DNA from: Hippasteria phrygiana | Taxonomy: Eukaryota; Echinodermata; Asteroidea; Valvatida; Goniasteridae | DNA: 64,000 nucleotides | Direction: 5' to 3' | Assembly: GCA_037893225.1 (NCBI GenBank) | Contig: JAZGUH010000122.1 | Span: forward strand, 124,001-188,000 | Shown: piece after piece, positions 10,659-22,125 of the stretch | How positions within the stretch are numbered: the first letter of the stretch is position 1 | How the letters are laid out: every line of letters begins with the position of its first letter | The notes under the pieces: generated by a model | Database searches by the model: none | Seen by the model: only the letters and a program-made list of their open reading frames with translations | What the model was told of the DNA's origin: nothing | Program-made: the position numbers and the translations under genes

Positions 10659-11357
10659 GCTTATGCAGTATATGGGCGTTTTGAGCTTGGTACCAGCACA
10701 TTTGTCATATTGAAAATTAATCCGTTGACCAAATTTGCACATAGTGCACTGTATTCTTAGCGGGTGGCTTTATCAACTATTATCATTTTGATAAGTCATC
10801 TCGTGCCTAGCGTGTCTATGTTATTGGCCCCTTGTACCCTCGTGCTGTTGCCATAGTAACAAAACTCAAAATTGTTAGCATGTGTAACTGTGTCTTTAGG
10901 AGTCGTTCCATGATTTTTCCCAAGTGAGAGGATAATTCCGCCTATAGTTGATATAAAGAGGTGTTTTATATAGTGCTTATACAAGCTTTTTGCCTTTTAA
11001 AGTTTATGCTTGCGGAAGGAAAGCGGAAGGAAAGCGTAAATTTATTAAAATGGCCTTTTTGCAGAGCTGCGTGAGGTTATACTTGCGCCTTCTGGTTTTT
11101 ATGGCTTGTGCCAACCCTATGCTAATTATAATTGGCTATAGTATTCCAAGGGGTTGACAAACACAAATGTGGCTAAATTCTAAAGTGTCTTTAAAAACTG
11201 TCAACAAGGAAAGGGGCGCAGTTACTGCTTTTCAGTATTTTGATACCTATGCAACTGAAATGTTTGCAGCCTAAAGACGCGATGGCGATTTTGCCTACTG
11301 GCCACTGTATTAAAGAGTCTTGTTATTTAAAAATGTATTTTGTTTTTGTCTAGGACG

Positions 11358-11535
11358 GTTAAGGTTTCTCGCCCAAACCCTCCAAGAAATAGAAATACAC
11401 GATAACGTGTTTTTTTTCATACTAGTGTTACGTTGTCCCGCCCTAACCACCTTATAAAAATAGCAAAAGCGTATTTATTTCCTAGTACGATTTAGGTGCC
11501 CCGTCCTAACCACAGTTTGGGCGAGACACCTTAAC
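11358..11535. mobile_element. Small TIR element in copy 0
   Basis: Imperfect 21-bp inverted ends, gttaaggtttctcgcccaaac (11358-11378) and gtttgggcgagacaccttaac (11515-11535), with a second pair of related motifs (cgtcctaaccac) inside. Not present in units 1-3, where the surrounding sequence is shorter. A poly-T of about 20 follows at 11560-11580. Confidence 0.6.
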
Positions 11536-11581
11536 TCACTCCAAAACACGACAGCAGATGTTTTTTTTTTTTTTTTTTTTG

Positions 11582-12274
11582 TCTCGATATAATTATTCTA
11601 TTAAAAATAATTCTGTTTGTTACTTTCTTCTCTTGGAGGGTGTCTCGGCCTTATGGAAACAAAAAAATAGACTTGCGTAAATGATTGCAGCGTCGAAGCA
11701 TTTTGCGCATGCCTGGCACGTTTTACGGTGCCATATTGGATTTGTACAGCGATATCACATTTCGAAATACGCTTGCGGCCGCGTTGGCTCGATAGCTCAG
11801 TACACTATACAGGTAGATAGGCCGTATTACGATCTCAATGAGTGCGAATTTCCCAATTGTTTTTCTAATTTGTTTTTCTTTGCCATTTTTATTCATTTAA
11901 AAAAATATTTATGGTACATTTTAAACATTTTTCTTTATCCTCTTTGTTGTTTGGGAGGAATTTTTTTTTCAAAGGAGGAAAATTCCGAGAACCTGTTTTT
12001 TGCTTCGGCGCTGGCGCTAACGAGCAGTGTGAAATGATGCTTGCGATATGTTCACTATCATGTTCATGGTCGCGGTTCTTACAGGGACATCCTTGTGGGG
12101 TACTCTCACAATGAAAACTATGATATCCTACATGTTGGTATTTCTATTTCAGTTCATCTAGCAGGAGAAATTTATAACAGTTGGATAATAGGTCCTATTA
12201 AATAGGAGATCAATAAAAGTACCCAACAAGCCCCAAACAACAATGGATAACTCTGTGGTGCCTGAGATTTTGCT
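11582..12274. other. 3' flank of cysteine-rich gene, copy 0
   Basis: Conserved with 30770-31590 and 43960-44783. Probably holds the 3' UTR and downstream DNA of the minus-strand gene. An AATAAA on the minus strand lies near 11885, but its use is unproven. Confidence 0.35.
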
Positions 12275-15200
12275 TTACGGACAGCAGTACGCCCTCGATG
12301 CGTTACGTGGGCGTGGTGTATTGGCGATCACACCCTCATAACACTCATCGCCACGCCAGTACTTGCAGTCAAAGACCTTGACGTCACGCCCATCCACGTC
12401 ATAGCGGCCCCAGACCCCACTCCAGTACCCATGATCCCTAGCTGACTTCAGCTCGGGGAGTGAGCACAGGTGGAAGCGTAGGGACTCGCAGAAAACCTGG
12501 GCCTGGTCGTGAGTGGCGTAATTTGTCTCAGACAAGACGAAGGCTGAGCTACCGGGACAGCAGTAGGCACCAAGAGCAGGCTCCCCGGCGTGTTGGTTGT
12601 AGTCAACCCGTACTTCGCCATCACTAAGATTCACCTGAAGGTATTTAATGGCGTACCAACCGTATTCATTCGTGAAGTACCCCTGATCGTTGGCATAAGC
12701 CAGCTGTACCAAGGGACAGAGTTTGAAGTCCAATCCACGGCAAGCGACTTGTGCTCCGGAGTGATTAGTGAACTTCGCTGGGGTGAGCACAGGGTGAGTC
12801 AGAGGGCAGCAGTATGCGCCGACCGTCTCCCCGTCTTCCATGGGAACCGTCAGGATCTCACGCCCCTCGTAGAAACACTCCTGCCCCGGGAGGGAGTAAT
12901 CGCATGAGGTCACACGCGCCTTCCTGTTGGTGGCGCCGCTGTAGAGCCCAAACTGGAGGTTTCTGTAGCCGAATTCGAAGGCGATTTTCATCTGGGGCAG
13001 GGTGCAGGGTTGCATTCCGCACGCCGAGCACCGTGCTTCGGCTGCAGCCTCATTCTTGCACCAGGATATATCCTCCGTGAGGAGTATGTCCCAGCCTGGG
13101 GATTGGAAATAAAAAGTGTCCAACGTATATAGGTGTGAAATTCCACAGAGCTTTTTGAACTTATCTCGACTGAACCTCCTATCATATCTTTTGAATGAAC
13201 CGAAATTTGGGCCACGGTGGCAAGCTAATCGATTGCCAGGCGCGGGGGGGGGGGGGGGGGGTCGGGTCGGTTTGGGGGTCGAACCCCCCCCCCCCCCCTG
13301 CTCGGTGAGAAAGTGTGTCAGCATTTTTGCTTACTGTTTTTATGGAAATTGAAAGCAGCACCTCTTTACAACCAATATAAACTACCCCCCCCCCCCCCCC
13401 CCCTCCAGTCCTCTCCCGCTTCTAAGTTTTGTTTCTGTTTGTGTGATTTATCTGTTTTTTCTTCTTTTTTTTGGAGAAAACTTCCCGGAAACCTCTTCAA
13501 CTTTCTTCCGATCTATCGGATCCAAAACTGGTGTCTCGAGGCCCCGATCACAGCAAAAGAACCACATTCATAAGAGACCCTAAAATATGAATAGAAATCT
13601 TTAGAAACTCAATAACAGGTGGAGGTTTTTTAGACGCTAGCAGCAAGCAGGCATACCAGCCCTTTTCCGTTGTTCTACGCGCGCATGCTCAGAACAAGCA
13701 AAAAGGACCAGTCTGTCTGCTGCCCTCCAGCGTCTCAAAAGTATCCTTTGTAATAATAGTAAAAAAAAAATGTAAAAAAAAAAAAAAACAACAACAACAA
13801 CAACAACACAAAAACTAGAGTTTTGGTGTTTGTGGACAAACACAGGGCTGTTTCGTTTGGGGGGTTTTTGGTAGTTTGATTCTTAATTTTTGAAATTTCA
13901 ATGGTGGATCAAAAAATCTCGTTTTACATTCATGGTCGTCTACGACAGGTCAAGCAATCACGTAGGCTTATTCATAATCGTTTTGGAAATGTGAGCATAC
14001 AAGGAGTTGATGACCATGATTACGTCATCAGACGTCACACATTTTTCACATTTATATTTAAGTGTGTATGACCTAAAAATATATTACAACAAGAATTATC
14101 AAAAATTGTTTAAAATTCATGTTAGATACCACGTTTCAACTTAATCGAACTTGTACTTTTGTAGATAGATGGCTTCAGAAACTGCCCCTTTAAGATGACG
14201 TCTCGTGACGTGATGAAGTCATCATAATGTCATGTCAATTTTCATCTATGAACCTGCAGATCTGCCTGGATATTACATTTCAACTTAATCGAACTTGTAC
14301 TTTTGTTTATATGTGGCTTCAAAAACTGCCCCTTTAAGATGACGTCAGGTGACATGTGATGAAGTCATCATAACGTCATGTCAATTTTCATCTATAAACC
14401 TGCTGGCCTACTTAGATATTACATTTCAACTTAATCGAGCTTGTACTTTTGTTTATATGTGGCTTCAAAAACTGCCCCTTTAAGATGACGTCAGGTGACA
14501 TGTGATGAAGTCATCATAACGTCATGTCAATTTTCATCTATAAACCTGCTGGCCTACTTAGATATTACATTTCAACTTAATCGAGCTTGTACTTTTGTAG
14601 ATATGCTTCAAAAACTGCCCCTTTAAGATGACGTCACGTGACATGTGATGACGTCATCATGACGTCAATTCAATTTTTATCTATCAACCTACTGGGCTAC
14701 CTAGATATTACTTTTCAACTTAATCGGACTTGTGCTTTTGTAGACATATGGCTTCAAAAACTGCCCCTTTAAGATGACGTCACGTGCCATGTGATGACAT
14801 CAATCATGATAATGTCATGTCAATTTTCAGCTATAAACCTACTGGGCTACCTAGATATTACTTTTCAACTTAATCGAACTTGTACTTTTGTAGATATATG
14901 GCTTCAAAAACTGCCCCTTTAAGATGACGTCACGTGGCATGTCATGACGTCACCATGAGGTAAAAGTTCGGCACACATTGTGAGCAGTTAGTCTAAGTGT
15001 CTGCCAAGTTTAAAAGTACCCAAAGTGCCAGTAAGAAAGAAAACGTGTACAAATGCTATAGGCAATAATCTAGCGAGTGCCCCTTTAAGATGACACCACG
15101 TGACATATTATGACTTGATCATAACGTCATGTCAATTTTCATCTATAACACCAGGTGCCATACCTAGATATTACGTTCCAACTGAATCGGACTTGTACTT

Positions 15201-18200
15201 TTGTAGATATATGGCTTCGAAAAATGCCCCTTTAAGATGACGTCACGTGACATGTGATGACGTCATCATGACGTAAAAGTTCGGCACACATTGTGAGCAG
15301 TTGGGGTAAGTGTCTGCCAAGTTTAAAAGTAGCCAATGTGGCCGGTAAGAAAGAAAACGTTTACAAATGCTATGGGCAATATTCTATCGACTTGAAAAAA
15401 GAATTTTTTTATGACGTCATCATGGCGTCACACAATTTTCGCTTTTTAGGGCATATCTTTGAGACATACCAAAGCTATAACAAAAAGAATTTTGAAAATA
15501 TCTCATTTTGTTCGCTAGATATATTGAAAAGAATGTTACGATTTAAAAAATATAGAATTCAGCGACTTGAAAAAAGACTACAAATCAACCCTTTTTATAA
15601 ACAGCATGCACATTTAAGCCATGGTTATCTGCCCTTCCCAGAATTCCTTTGTGTCATATTGAATTTGGTCTAAATTTTGAAATGGCTCTTATTTCTTACT
15701 TGAGTGAGCCACGATCATGAATTTCTGGAATTACGTACAGAAAAATTCAATGTATACATTTTTGTAATCGGATTGACCCTTACATGCGTTTAAATAAAAC
15801 ACTGTTTTGATGACGTCATCATGACGTCACACAATTTTCGCTTTTTAGGACATATCTTTGAGACATACCAAAGCTATAACAAAATAAAATTTTGAAAATA
15901 TCTTGTTTTGTTCGCTAGATATAGTGAAAAGAATGTTACGATTTTAGAACTTCAAAAATTCAGCGACTTGAAAAAAGACCAGAAATCAACCCCTTTTATA
16001 AACAGCAAGCACATTTAAGCCATGGTTATCTGTCCTTCCCAGAATTCCTTTGTGTTATATTGAATTTGGTCTAAATTTTGAAATTGCTGTTATTTCTTAC
16101 TTGAGTGAGCCACGATCATGAAATTTTGGAATTAGGTACAGATACATTTAATGTATACATTTTTGTAATCGGATTGACCCTTACAAGCGTTTAAAAAAAA
16201 GAATTGTTTGATGACGTCATCATGACGTCACACAATTTTCGCTTTTTAGGACATATCTTTGAGACATACCAAAGCTATAACAAAATAGAATTTTGAAAAA
16301 ATCTTGTTTTGTTCGCTAGATATATTGAAAAGAATGTTACGATTTTAGAACTTCAAAAATTCAGCGACTTGAAAAAAGACCAGAAATCAATCCCTTTTAT
16401 AAACAGCAAGCACATTAAGCCATGGTTATCTGTCCTTCCCAGAATTCCTTTGTGTTATATTGAATTTGGTCTCAATTTTGAAATGTCTGTTATTTCTTAC
16501 TTGAGTGAGCCACGATCATGAAATTTTGGAATTAGGTACAGCAAAATTCAATGTATACATTTTTGTTATCGGATTGACCCTTACATGCGTTTAAAAAAAA
16601 ACTAATTTTTGATGACGTCATTATGACGTCACACATTTTTTCCCTTTTAGGGCATATCTTTGAGACATACCAAAGCTATAACAAAAATATTTTTGAAAAT
16701 ATCTTATTTTGTTCGCTAGATATATTGAAAAGAATGTTACGATTTTGAAATTTTGAAAAATTCATAAAAAATCACGTGATGACGTCATCATGACGTCACT
16801 TTGGATTCAGCATCCTAGTGACAGTATCTACCTACCCACCAATTTTCATGACGATCGGACCTATCCTTATATGTGTTTTAAAAAAGCACATTTTTGATGA
16901 TGTCATCATTGACGTCACACATTTTCTCCCTTTTAGGGCATATCTTTGAGACATACCAAAGCTATAACAAAAAGAATTTTGAAAATATCTTGTTTTGTTC
17001 GCTAGATATATTGAAAAGAATTTTACGATTTTAAAATTTCAAAAATTCATAACAAATCACGTGATGACGTCATCATGACCAAAAAGTTCGGGACACATTC
17101 TGAGCAGTTTGTCTAAGTGTCTGCCAAGTTTAAAGGCAATCGGGTGCACCAAAGTAGCCAAAGTGCCGGTAAGAAAGAAAACGTGTACAAATGCTGTGGG
17201 AAAAAGTCTGAAAAGGAAAAAAAAAAAAAACTAGAGGCATGAGGTTGGTGTTTGTGGACAAACACAGGGCTGTTTCGTTTTTTTTTTTAGTTTGGATGTG
17301 AAATGTGAATACAACAATTAAAGTTTGTCAAACAATCGCACTACTGCCAATTTTCTTTGTTAATTAGGAAATTAATTAAAGTTGTTTGTAATAGTGACAT
17401 GTGATGACGTCATCATAAAGTCACATAAATGTTCATCTATAAACTTGCTGACCTACCTAGATATAACTTTTCAACTTAATCGGACTTGTATTTTTGTACA
17501 TATACGGCTTCAAAAACTGCCCCTTTAAGATGACGTCACGTGACATGTGATGAAGTCATAATGTCATGTCAATTTTCATCTATGAACCTGCAGACCTGCC
17601 TGGATATTACATTTCAACTTAATCGAACTTGTACTTCTGTAGATATGGACCTTCAAAAACTGCCCCTTTAAGATGACGTCACGTGACATGTGATGACGTC
17701 ATCATAACGTCATGTCAATTTTTATTTATAAACCTACTGGGCTACCTAGATATTACTTTATAACTTAATTGGACTTGTACTTCTGTAGATATGGACCTTC
17801 AAAAACTGCCCCTTTAAGATGACGTCACGTGACATGTGATGACGTCATCATAACGTCATGTCAATTTTTATTTATAAACCTAATGGGCTACCTGGATATT
17901 AATTTTCAACTTAATCGAATTTGTACTTTTGTAGATAAATGGCTTCAAAAACTGCCCCTTTAAGATGACGTCAAGTGACATGTTCTGACTTAATCATAAC
18001 GTCATGTCAATTTTCATGTATAACACCCGGTGGCATACCTAGATATCACGTTCCAACTTAATCGGACTTGTACTTTTGTAGATATATGGCTTCGAAAAAT
18101 GCCCCTTTAAGATGACGTCACGTGACATGTGATGACGTCATCATGACGTAAAATTCGGCACACATTGTGAGCAGTTGGGGTAAGTGTCTGTCAAGTTTAA

Positions 18201-18982
18201 AAGTAGCCAAAGTGGCCGGTAAGAAAGAAAACGTTTACAAATGCTATGGGCAATAGTCTAGCGACTTGAAAAAAGACTACAAATCAACCCTTTTTATAAA
18301 CAGCATGCACATTTGAGCCATGGTTATCTGCCCTTCCCAGAATTCCTTTGTGTTATATTGAATTTGGTCTAAATTTTGAAATGGCTGTTATTTCTTACTT
18401 GAGTGAGCCACGATCATGACATTTTGGAATTAGGGAGAGGAAAATTCAATATATACATTTTTGTAATCGGATTGACCCTTACATGCGTTAAAAAAAAAAA
18501 ACATTTTTGATGACGTCATCATGACGTCACACAATTTTCGCCTTTTAGGGCATATCTTTGAGACATACCAAAGCTATCACAAAAAGAATTTTGAAAATAT
18601 CTTGTTTTGTTCGCTAGATATATTGAAACAAATGTTACGATTTTCAAAATTCAAAAATTCATAAAAAATCACGTGATGACGTCATCATGACGTAAAAGTT
18701 CGGCACACATTCTGAGCAGTTGCTTTAAGTGTTTGCTAAGTTTAAAGACAATCGGCTGCATAAAAGTAGCCAAAGTGCCGGTAAAAAGGAAAACGTGTAC
18801 AAATGCTATGGGCAATAGTCTGAAAGAGAAAAAGAAAACGAAAGGCTGTTTCGGAAAACTTCCGAAACAGCCAAAAATCTTAACGAAAACAAGGGCTGTT
18901 TTGGAAAAGTTTCCAAAACAGCCCAAAAAATTTTTTTTTTTAATCTTAACGAAAACAAGGGCTGTTTTGGAAAAGTTTCCAA

Positions 18983-19026
<44 letters not shown>

Positions 19027-19985
19027 ACGAAAACAAGGGCTGTTTCGGAAAACTTCCGAAACAGCCAAAAAATCAGAACAAAAAAAAAGCCTTTTCCGAC
19101 GGATTGTCGGAAAAGCCAAAAAAAAATCAAAAATAAAAAAAAAAAAATCTTAACGAAAACAAGGGCTGTTTCGTAAAACTTACGAAACAGCCAACAAAAA
19201 CTCCCACATTTCAGTGGGGGGGGGGGGGGGGGGGCGCCAAGAGTTGCCAGAGTGGAGCGGTTGCCTCCCCCTTGCCCCTCTGGGTAAAATACGCCACTGA
19301 AAACAGGCTTAATATTATCAATATAGGTGTGCACAGTGTTCAAAACGCAAAACGCCGTTGAAACGAGCTAAATTATTCTCAAACGTCCTTTATATTCAGA
19401 GTCTGGCTCGAGTTTGTTGGGGATAACATTCAAACTGTGTCGTCTTAAAGGTATGGTGTAGCATTGGGAGAGCTTAACACAGTCGGAGACATTGTTCATA
19501 CTTTGATTCAAAATATACATGAAATAATAAACCTGTGAAAGTTTGAGCTCAATCCCTCAACCGCGTCACGAGAAAATAGTGACAAACCTTTCTGTTTTTA
19601 ACCGTGGTTTTGTGCACGATCAAGGTGCTTCGTTCGATCTTTGAAACTGAAATAAGCCACAGCGTTTGTCGAGGTCTTCAGAAACAATATCATGAGGACT
19701 AACCGTACGCTAACGAAACCTCTCTATTATCTCGAGGACAACATCATTTCAGACGGAAATAGTTCTCATGAGGATTGGCACTGGTACAGTTTACATAAAC
19801 AGTAAGCTTTCATTTTGAAAGTTTCAATTTTTCTTTAAATCAGTACCAAAGCCACAGATATCTTTAAGAATATTGTAACATTGTGAATTCAAAGTTGCAA
19901 TCTGCAAAAACTTACTGTCATCCGGCGTACACTGTTGTGCCAGTAGTACGGGCAAAAACAAGACAAACACGAAGGCAGTCTTCAT
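12275..19985 (-). CDS. Secreted cysteine-rich three-module protein, copy 0 (2 coding exons)
   Basis: Coding exons 19985-19916 (70 nt, ATG at 19985) and 13095-12275, total 296 aa. Exon 2 has a cag acceptor directly before ATG and a GTAAG donor. Its phase-1 end matches the phase-1 acceptor at 13095 (tatttccaatccccag), giving a Ser at the junction. Residues 1-16 are a signal peptide (MKTAFVFVLFLPVLLA). Three Cys-rich modules of about 90 residues follow, each with a C..LC.L.QL..A...GY-like core and ending YCCP. This core recalls the C-terminal part of Link/C-type-lectin-like folds, but I cannot assign a family. Oddities: module 1 has SWC where units 1-2 have SCC, and intron 2 is 6.8 kb, filled with satellite. 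Expression depends on splicing across that DNA; otherwise the frame is intact. Confidence 0.72.
13240..13300. repeat. G-tract/C-tract foldback in intron 2
   Basis: A G run (about 13245-13261) followed by a C run (about 13285-13298) around gggggtcgaacccccc. Absent from the equivalent place in units 1 and 2. Another C run lies at 13385-13402. Confidence 0.6.
13622..13742. repeat. Imperfect palindromic repeat
   Basis: Left gacgctagcagcaagcag pairs imperfectly with right ctgctgccctccagcgtc. The same element is present at about 33060-33180 and 46250-46370, so it predates the duplications. Probably an old MITE. Confidence 0.5.
14130..15250 (-). repeat. ~147-bp tandem repeat array, CRE-rich
   Basis: About seven units with the core gcccctttaagatgacgtcacgtgacatgtgatgacgtcatc. 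Same family as 1-350 (opposite orientation) and 17390-18140. Nearly every unit carries one to three TGACGTCA octamers and often an overlapping CACGTG E-box. Confidence 0.85.
15400..17060 (-). repeat. ~400-bp tandem repeat array
   Basis: Four to five units starting at gatgacgtcatcatgacgtcacacaattttcgc, each with the conserved gagacataccaaagctataac and gttcgctagatatattgaaaag segments. Units shorten toward the right. A further unit lies at 18500-18680. The shared flanking palindrome links the two repeat types. Confidence 0.85.
17231..18828 (-). mobile_element. Helitron-like element (second, abutting the first)
   Basis: On the minus strand the 18-nt palindrome (17265-17248) and CTAG ending at 17231 form the 3' terminus, directly followed by T. 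The 5' end probably lies at the TCAGACTATTGCCC around 18828, matching the presumed 5' end of the first element (17206). The interior has the same 147-bp and 400-bp repeat types. Two head-to-tail elements therefore sit in the intron. Confidence 0.55.
17390..18140 (-). repeat. Second ~147-bp CRE-rich tandem array
   Basis: About five units, two of them (around 17640-17790 and 17790-17930) almost identical, indicating local homogenisation. Each has the gatgacgtcacgtgacatgtg core. Confidence 0.8.
18844..19192. repeat. Array of six near-perfect hairpins with covarying arms
   Basis: Hairpins lie at 18844-18872, 18893-18924, 18961-18988, 19038-19066, 19091-19115 and 19164-19192. Stems of 10-15 bp are perfect with 2-5-nt loops. 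Four are preceded by tcttaacgaaaacaag. Between copies the arms differ (ggctgtttcggaa, ggctgttttggaaa, ggctgtttcgtaa), and the opposite arm always carries the matching change. Poly-A tracts separate them. The arm begins ggctgtttcg, the same sequence found next to the Helitron-like 3' palindrome (13846, 17268). Confidence 0.9.
19205..19303. repeat. Oligo-G tract element
   Basis: A G run of about 18 at 19217-19234 inside a segment bounded by tttcagtgg and ccactgaaaa. The same segment, with a similar G run, is in unit 2 at 47036-47136 but not in unit 1. Confidence 0.5.
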
Positions 19986-20117
19986 CTGTCACAAAATAGA
20001 AAAGTAAGGAAAACTGAGTAGGCCTACGGTAATTTCTAACAATTTTCAAGTGTCGCAACATGCACCGATGGCGCCTCATCCTACAGTGAAATATTCTATA
20101 TGCGTTCATTTCCCCGG

Positions 20118-20770
20118 TTATGCCTAATTCACATTTGCCCCGGGCGCCGTGCGATAAATGGGTCTACGATTTTCCGTACGATTTTTGAGGCATCGTAGGT
20201 GGCTACGGGCTAAGGCTTATGTGTTCACATTGTGTACGAGCATCGTGTGATTTCTCGTACGGGCCCTCGGGGGCAGGCCGGGGAAAAGCCGTACAGAGGC
20301 TGCGCGGAGATGGTGCGGCCGCTGTGGGGTTGCCGCGGGATGACTGCTCAATATCCGTGCGATATCCGTGCGATTTCACGGGACCGGTACTGCACGGGCA
20401 GCGAGCGGCAACCTTGCGATAGCTGTGTGAGGGCCGTGCGATTGTCCCAAGAGCCTACAATCTCCGTACGATTTTTGTTGGCCCCAATGTCCACCTAAAA
20501 TCTTGCGTTTTCTGCACGATCAGCGCGCGGCCTCCGCGCGGTGCCCGTGCGGGGATTGTGCAGTGCCACCTACGACATGTCTACGGGCTACGGGCTTACG
20601 ATTTTTTCAAATTTGTATAACTTCTCGCTAAACAAAATCGTACAGGCCGCGGCGCCCGTGAATCCGTACGAAAATCTTACGGCCGCCTCCTGCCTCCGCA
20701 CGGAAAGGGGGATACGGGCAGGATACGGGCTCCGTAGACCCATCGCAGGCCAAATGTGAATTAGGCATAA
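20118..20770. mobile_element. 653-bp TIR element in intron 1 of copy 0
   Basis: Perfect 20-bp inverted ends ttatgcctaattcacatttg and caaatgtgaattaggcataa. Units 1 and 2 have the empty site ccggttagtaatg (35050 region). The interior is GC-rich with many cgtgcgat/cgtacgat motifs. The TSD may be the 3-bp TTA/TAA, which would fit Harbinger-like transposition. It has no transposase. Confidence 0.85.
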
Positions 20771-20861
20771 GTAATGAACAACTATTCGAAAACAATATTT
20801 TGTTCATGTACTTAGGAATGAAAAATAAAATACCAGACAGAAAAATAGGCTAAATGCATAC

Positions 20862-20947
20862 CTTCACGTTCTTCAAATCGTCTGATGTAAACTGTTGCAC
20901 TGAGATTTAGAAACACTGATCTGTGCTCGTTCGTTGTTTTATTTATA
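20862..20947 (-). promoter_or_regulatory. TATA promoter and 5' UTR exon, copy 0
   Basis: Minus-strand TATAAATA (20947-20940) is followed about 30 nt later by a TCAGTG initiator-like site near 20915. A short exon without ATG then ends at AAG|GTATGC (donor, exon end 20862). All elements are conserved in units 1 and 2. It feeds the signal-peptide exon at 19985. Confidence 0.7.
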
Positions 20948-21110
20948 CAGATAACCCTGACCCTAGCTGCAAACATATGTAATTATTTGAGAATCACGGT
21001 ATCTGATTGGATGACTTGGTTAGCAACTCGTGACGTCGTAGCTATGGATTTGACAGCTTCCCCGAAGGGAAAATAAATTGGTATGGTTGATGTCACCAAC
21101 AACGAAAACA

Positions 21111-22125
21111 TTGATTTGACAAAAATCCCATGTGCCTCATAGGACATTTGCAATTAGTTTTAGGCACTGTATGTCAATCAACAGGAAATTAGTACATATA
21201 CATATATCATTGCACTTTGCTTAAACTATGGATACACGTGTCAAAAAACATTGAAACAAGGCACAATAAACGCGCATAAAGGTCATGATTGAACTTCCGG
21301 GCACCTCCGAGCCGCCGGCTATAGGACTTTTACGTGTGGTTGATTTTGTTTTCTATAATACTTTGTCTTTACGAAGATCTGAACCATGAAACGGCCATAA
21401 ATATGGATGATAATTTCAAAATTAATTTTACAATATATGAAAACATGCATGACTGTCTAAATTATTGAAGAAAAGTAGGAAAAAAATGTTTGACATGAGC
21501 GTCAGGTTGCAACGTGATTGGCTCATTGTCGGGAAGAGAAAGCCCGGCCCCCAAATCCCCTGTACTGAAACCTCTGGCGCTGCATGCGAACGTATTTGAA
21601 CGTACGTACATAAATTATGCGACGACCGCCTTTATACTGCATATGGGCGCGTGAACCAGAACAATAGCGAATGACGTATGTATGACGTACTAGACTTGTT
21701 CGTTCTCTTTTTCTCAAATTTTATATATCGTTCACATTTTGTAAAATGAAATGAAAAATAATATTTTGCTAAAAGTTTGTATCTACCTTTCAGTAAAAAG
21801 AACAGCGTAAAAACAAATTATTTCAAGAAAACTACTCGCTTTACACGTTGAAGCTCCTATTCGAGGTGCCCGGAAGTTCGGTTTCTCGTAAACTCGCGTA
21901 CGTTCTCAAGGTCAACTTACTTACAGGCTCTATTTGCCTGTTATGCTTCGGCGAATTTGCAGTATATGTCCAAAAGCCTGATGTGATTGTGAGTAACAGA
22001 ATTCATATGTTGGACAGATGTGCTTACAAGTCAAAGAAAGATTTGACGTGGTCGTGTGCAATTTGCAAATGTCGGTTCACATTTTATGCCAAGTTAAACA
22101 TTCATGCAAGGTGTTTGGGCTTGAA
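21111..22125. other. Unique DNA with inverted repeat and zinc-finger-like frame
   Basis: gaacttccgggcacctc (21291-21307) is exactly inverted at 21863-21879. Starting near 21880 an open frame runs to 22129; it contains C-x2-C ... C-x2-C-x12-H-x3-C spacing that faintly recalls a C2HC finger. It lacks a clear ATG, but acttacttacag at about 21925 could be an acceptor. It may be an exon or chance. Confidence 0.3.

Larger units (their letters stand above)
13815..17206 (-). mobile_element. Helitron-like element with satellite interior (first)
   Basis: Read on the minus strand it ends with an 18-nt palindrome (13843-13826, gtgtttgtccacaaacac), a short spacer and CTAG at 13818-13815 followed by T. 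Its 5' end is probably at the TCAGACT near 17206. The interior holds ~147-bp tandem repeats (14150-15000) and ~400-bp repeats (15400-17050), with ORF-like stretches only by chance. The target in units 1-2 is the uninterrupted taataatag/tttttaac at 33190. No Rep/helicase gene, so non-autonomous at best. Confidence 0.55.
9747..21110. repeat. Copy 0: diverged partial copy of the 13-kb unit
   Basis: Collinear with about 29600-35400 of unit 1 and 42790-48720 of unit 2. Homology starts near gacttggtatgacagcccgc and ends at gatttgacaaaa, exactly where units 1 and 2 enter their 121-bp satellite. Copy 0 lacks the 242-bp MITE (empty site gcgtacat at 9809-9816). It carries its own insertions: TIR elements at 10461 and 11358, Helitron-like satellite at 13815-18828, a hairpin array and a TIR element at 20118. 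It is clearly older than the split among units 1-3. Confidence 0.85.

Noticed and set aside
11770..11815. tRNA A box-like gatagctcag
   Set aside because: No B box or cloverleaf around it.
12590..12907. 105-aa plus-strand ORF over the cysteine-rich gene
   Set aside because: Opposite-strand shadow of the conserved minus-strand exon; no domain and no conserved start.
18733..19176. Lys-rich 147-aa frame and the opposite Phe-rich 224-aa frame
   Set aside because: Artefacts of the poly-A/hairpin array; low complexity only.
20219..20498. Overlapping GC-rich ORFs inside the 653-bp TIR element
   Set aside because: Come from tandem cgtgcgat motifs; no recognised domain.
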